A DNA stretch of 64,000 nucleotides from Sphingobacteriaceae bacterium (GTDB lineage Bacteria > Bacteroidota > Bacteroidia > Sphingobacteriales > Sphingobacteriaceae), in assembly GCA_017745075.1 (NCBI GenBank), contig JAGIAD010000006.1, positions 1-64,000 on the forward strand, read 5' to 3'. Shown here in pieces: positions 60,988 through 64,000 of this stretch. The notes under the pieces were generated by a model, which saw only the letters and a list, made by a program, of their open reading frames with translations, was not told the DNA's origin and did not search any database. Each line of letters opens with the position of its first letter. Positions within the stretch are counted from its first letter, which is position 1. A program made the translations under genes and the position numbers.

Positions 60988-61740
60988 TTGAGTAAAAAAA
61001 GATATTTCATCCAAATCGCTTACGATGGCAGCTTGTACCATGGCTGGCAAACCCAACCCAATGCAATAACTGTTCAGGAGTTGTTGGATAAGGCCATGTC
61101 TGTTTTTTTTCGGCAGCCCATCGAGACGCTGGGTTGTGGCCGCACCGATACAGGGGTGCATGCTAAAGATTTTTATGCGCATTTTGATATAGAAGAAACA
61201 GATGAAAACAAAGTTTTAAATGCTTTGGGAGGGATTAATGCCCTTTTGCCATATCAGATTGCTGCAAAGCGGATTATCCCGGTGCATGATGAGGCGCACG
61301 CCAGGTTTGATGCTACATCGCGTACCTATAGATATTATATCCATTTCGAAAAAGATCCTTTTAAACTTAACCGGTCATGGTTGGTTAAAGATAAGTTGGA
61401 TATAGAAGCGATGAATAATGCGGCCGCACTGTTATTGAATTATACCGATTTTTCGTGCTTCAGCAAATCGCACACACAAACCTTTACGAACAACTGTAAA
61501 GTAGCCAAAGCCGTTTTCGAACAAGAGGAAGGGGGACTGGTTTTTACCATTCAGGCCGACCGTTTTTTACGTAATATGGTGAGGGCCATTATGGGTACTT
61601 TAGTGTCGGTTGGTAAAAAAGAGATAGATTTAACAGCTTTTAAAGCAATAATAGAAAGTAAAAACCGTAGCAATGCCGGACAATCAGTACCTGCCTGCGG
61701 TTTGTATTTAGTAAAGATAGAATACCCTTATTTAAGGTAA
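60988..61740 (+). CDS. truA: tRNA pseudouridine(38-40) synthase
   Basis: 250 residues from the TTG at 60988 (SKKRYFIQIAYDG next). It makes pseudouridine at positions 38-40 of the anticodon arm. GCGRTDTGVHAKDFYAHFD contains the catalytic Asp; RFDATSRTYRYYI and RFLRNMVRAIMGTLV are family motifs. An ATG at 60934 would add 18 residues, but those are encoded by short-word repeat sequence and lie before the promoter. The transcript would start about 60986, so the message is nearly leaderless. Confidence 0.9.
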   Translation: MSKKRYFIQIAYDGSLYHGWQTQPNAITVQELLDKAMSVFFRQPIETLGCGRTDTGVHAKDFYAHFDIEETDENKVLNALGGINALLPYQIAAKRIIPVHDEAHARFDATSRTYRYYIHFEKDPFKLNRSWLVKDKLDIEAMNNAAALLLNYTDFSCFSKSHTQTFTNNCKVAKAVFEQEEGGLVFTIQADRFLRNMVRAIMGTLVSVGKKEIDLTAFKAIIESKNRSNAGQSVPACGLYLVKIEYPYLR

Positions 61741-61763
61741 AAGGTGGAAGGTTTAAGGTAGAA
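61732..61763. repeat. short-word repeat at the truA stop
   Basis: TTAAGGTAAAAGGTGGAAGG then TTTAAGGTAGAAG; it contains the truA stop TAA (61738-61740). Confidence 0.65.
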
Positions 61764-61841
61764 GTGTGGTAATAGGTATGGAAAAAATAAAATCTGAAAC
61801 TACTTTGATAAGAAACATAATATTATTTAATTTTTAAGATG

Positions 61842-61885
61842 TTGTAAGGTCTTAAACCCTAAGCCTTACACCCTAAACCCTAAAA
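61842..61885. repeat. short-word repeat in complement, CCCTAA type, before the ABC exporter
   Basis: TTGTAAGGTCTTAAACCCTA then AGCCTTACACCCTAAACCCT directly before the ATG at 61886. Complement-like words to the stop-codon repeats at 39364 and 61732. Confidence 0.6.
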
Positions 61886-63655
61886 ATGGCAGTTACAGGC
61901 GACGTATATAACACAGGATTACTGAAACGTATTTTTCAATATGTAAAGCCTTATCGCGTCATCTTTATATGGTCGGTTATTTTAACCATTTTGCTTGCAG
62001 CCATTTCCCCTGTGCGTCCGTTTTTGATTAAATACACACTCGATCATTATATTTTAAGCGGAAATTATCCTGGCCTGGTGAATATGACCATGTTGATGAT
62101 CTTTATGCTCATTTTACAGACTTTAATCCAATATAACCACACGCTTTTAACCAATACACTAGGTCAGTCTGTTATCCGCGATCTGCGGATCAATGTTTTT
62201 AACCACATTACCAAACTTCGCCTGAAATTTTTTGATAAAACACCCATTGGGCAATTGATTACCAGAACTGTTTCTGATCTGGAAACCATTGCCGATATCT
62301 TTTCGGAAGGTTTAATCTCCATGATTGGCGACAGTTTACAGGTGGTGGTCATTGTTGGCGTAATGTTGTATACCGACTGGCAGTTAAGTTTAGTGGTGCT
62401 TTTGCCTATTCCGCTGCTGATTATGGCTACCCGAAAATTTCAGAAAGCGATTAAAGTTGCATTTCAGGAAATCAGGAATGAGGTTTCCAACCTGAATACG
62501 TTTTTGCAGGAACACATTTCTGGTGTTTCCATTGTGCAGTATTTTGCCAGGGAGAAACAGGAGTACAGAAAGTTTTATGCCATTAACAAACGTTATCGCG
62601 ATGCCAATATCCGTTCCAACTGGTATTATTCGATCTTTTTCCCCGTGGTAGAGCTGATTTCGGCCATGTCTTTGGGGCTGCTGATATGGTATGGTGCAAA
62701 AAGTATCCTTTCTAAACCATTGGATGTAACGCCCGGAACCATTACCCAGTTTATCATGTACCTGGGTATGGTGTTTACGCCAATTCGCCAACTGGCAGAT
62801 AAGTTTAATACGCTGCAAATGGGGATGGTGGGAGCCGAACGCGTTTTTAAAGTTTTGGATACTGATGAAACTACGCCCAATAACGGGACACAAAAACCTG
62901 CAAAATTGGTTGGTAATATCAGGTTCCAAAACGTTTGGTTTGCTTACAATGATGAAAATTATGTACTGAAAGACCTCAGTTTTGAAGTAAAAACAGGCGA
63001 AACCGTTGCTTTGGTTGGGGCAACCGGTGCAGGGAAATCTTCTACCATTAACATTCTAAACCGCTTTTACGAAGTAAAAAAGGGGGATATTACGGTAGAT
63101 GGTATTCGCATTGAAGATTTTGACTTAAATTATTTACGCAGTCACATTGCTACCGTATTGCAGGATGTTTTCCTGTTTTCGGATACGATTCTGAACAATA
63201 TTACCCTCAATAATCCTGAAATTACACTTGATCAGGTCATTAATGCCGCAAAAAAAGTCGGTGCACACGAATTTATTGAACGTTTGCCCGGGGGTTATCA
63301 GTATGATGTGATGGAAAGGGGCGCGACGCTCTCGGCCGGACAGGCGCAGCTCATTTCATTTATCCGCGCATTGGTGCATAACCCTGCTATTTTGGTGCTC
63401 GATGAAGCCACTTCATCGGTTGATACCGAAACCGAGCTGCTGATCCAGAAAGCCATTGATAACCTGATGGAAGGCCGTACGTCAATCGTAATTGCACACC
63501 GTTTATCTACTATTCAGAAAGCCGATCAGATTATTGTGCTCGATAAAGGCGAGATCAAAGAAAAAGGTACGCACCAGCAGCTGTTAAAATTAAATGGCTA
63601 CTATAAAAAGCTTTACGATCTGCAATTTTCTTCAAAAGGGATTGCCAAAGTTTAA
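61886..63655 (+). CDS. ABC exporter (MsbA/MdlB-like half transporter)
   Basis: 589 residues. Six helices in the transmembrane half (about 1-320) then the nucleotide-binding half: Walker A GATGAGKSS, signature LSAGQAQ (instead of the usual LSGGQ), Walker B ILVLDEATSSVD, and IVIAHRLST. It exports a lipid, peptide or drug as a homodimer or heterodimer. The Ser-Ala-Gly signature is uncommon and suggests pairing with another half or a degenerate site. Substrate unknown. Confidence 0.9.
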   Translation: MAVTGDVYNTGLLKRIFQYVKPYRVIFIWSVILTILLAAISPVRPFLIKYTLDHYILSGNYPGLVNMTMLMIFMLILQTLIQYNHTLLTNTLGQSVIRDLRINVFNHITKLRLKFFDKTPIGQLITRTVSDLETIADIFSEGLISMIGDSLQVVVIVGVMLYTDWQLSLVVLLPIPLLIMATRKFQKAIKVAFQEIRNEVSNLNTFLQEHISGVSIVQYFAREKQEYRKFYAINKRYRDANIRSNWYYSIFFPVVELISAMSLGLLIWYGAKSILSKPLDVTPGTITQFIMYLGMVFTPIRQLADKFNTLQMGMVGAERVFKVLDTDETTPNNGTQKPAKLVGNIRFQNVWFAYNDENYVLKDLSFEVKTGETVALVGATGAGKSSTINILNRFYEVKKGDITVDGIRIEDFDLNYLRSHIATVLQDVFLFSDTILNNITLNNPEITLDQVINAAKKVGAHEFIERLPGGYQYDVMERGATLSAGQAQLISFIRALVHNPAILVLDEATSSVDTETELLIQKAIDNLMEGRTSIVIAHRLSTIQKADQIIVLDKGEIKEKGTHQQLLKLNGYYKKLYDLQFSSKGIAKV

Positions 63656-63713
63656 AACCCATTTATTTTGCAAGGATTTTGTTAATTTAACAGCTTCTTA
63701 AATCACGGGAAAG

Positions 63714-64000
63714 ATGAAATTATTAAAGTTAATTGCCTTGTTGTTACTTTCGGTTATAACCTTAAAGGTTGCAGCCCAACAGAAGAAATATGTAATGGTT
63801 ATTCATGGTGGCGCTGGCACTATCCTCAAAAAAAATATGACCCCTGAAAAAGAAGCAGCCTACATAGCTGTTTTAACACAGGCTTTACAGGCGGGTTATG
63901 CCGAAATTAAAGCAGGAAAAACCAGTCTTGATGCTGTAGAAGCTACTATTCACGTCATGGAAAACGATCCGCATTTTAATGCTGGAAAAGGCGCGGTTTT
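63714..64000 (+). CDS. isoaspartyl peptidase/L-asparaginase, cut by the window end
   Basis: 95 residues of an incomplete gene from the ATG at 63714. A signal peptide (LLKLIALLLLSVITLKVAA, cut before QQKK) and then MVIHGGAGTILKKNMTPE, the N-terminal motif of the Ntn-hydrolase isoaspartyl peptidase/L-asparaginase (IaaA-type) family; the later TSLDAVEATIHVMENDPHFN and AGKGAVF segments also fit. It removes isoaspartyl residues or asparagine; self-cleavage region lies beyond the window. Confidence 0.9.
   Translation, partial: MKLLKLIALLLLSVITLKVAAQQKKYVMVIHGGAGTILKKNMTPEKEAAYIAVLTQALQAGYAEIKAGKTSLDAVEATIHVMENDPHFNAGKGAV

Noticed and set aside
61842..61885. Telomere-like CCCTAA repeat
   Set aside because: Only a few imperfect units in bacterial spacer before a start codon; belongs to the local short-word family.
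62390..62929. Leftward frame of 179 codons inside the ABC exporter gene
   Set aside because: Fully antisense to a clear conserved gene.

Overview
The window looks like chromosomal DNA of a Bacteroidota member, most likely Sphingobacteriaceae (Pedobacter-like). The reasons are the AT-rich base composition, TAnnTTTG-type -7 promoter boxes, weak Shine-Dalgarno use, the content of TamL/TamB, GLPGLI-like, DUF4230 and DUF4293 proteins, a large insert-containing IspG, bacillithiol synthesis (BshC) and ParE/ParC-type topoisomerase IV. I see no tRNA, rRNA, phage, transposase, integrase or CRISPR array. The taxon is inferred from protein resemblance only.

Layout: (1) 0.4-3.4 kb: two leftward transporters (GPH symporter, APC permease). 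(2) 3.8-20.5 kb: parE and parC flank a leftward envelope block (BrkB-like protein, TamL lipoprotein barrel, giant TamB) and rightward cytidine deaminase and PNGase F-type glycosidase genes. (3) 20.5-30.4 kb: a TPP riboswitch controls a PnuC-family (PnuT) transporter. It is followed by an acyl-CoA dehydrogenase-like enzyme, msrA, an unknown envelope protein, an rRNA methyltransferase-like protein, an MlaFE pair, an SDR enzyme, a PspC/LiaF-like envelope-stress pair and an RDD protein. (4) 30.7-36.1 kb: ispG, an MscS channel, a hydrolase and a DoxX-like protein. (5) 36.2-46.1 kb: haem synthesis genes hemA, a hemC-hemD fusion, hemB, hemL, hemE and hemJ, all rightward, with a histidine kinase, a response regulator and a TPR membrane protein between hemL and hemE. 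(6) 46.3-51.6 kb: a barrel protein, an ECF sigma factor overlapping a membrane regulator gene, a second barrel, a lone ABC ATPase and a lipoprotein. (7) 51.7-64 kb: DUF4230, cupin, Ldh-family dehydrogenase, bshC, alpha-L-fucosidase, DEAD-box helicase, DUF4293, truA, an ABC exporter and the start of an isoaspartyl peptidase gene cut by the window edge.

The genes are mostly housekeeping. The unusual signal is between and inside them. Two kinds of dispersed repeat fill the gaps. The first is a superfamily of hairpin elements of about 65-165 bp that begin near GTCAyyyyGA and end in the complement. The second is a set of degenerate short-word repeats (AAGGTGGAAGGTTTAAGG, CCAACATTtAAACATT, CCCAACTCCCAACT, a 21-bp CTTGATACT unit, AAGCTGAAAGCTTAAAGC). 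Short-word elements also appear in functional sequence: two lie in frame inside ispG and one fills the variable P3 arm of the TPP riboswitch. Others abut start and stop codons, and one produces a false N-terminal extension on truA. At least two of the hairpin elements look modular, with shared flanks around exchangeable hairpin cores. This resembles in principle the protein-coding palindromic elements known in Rickettsia and is the best candidate here for something undescribed.
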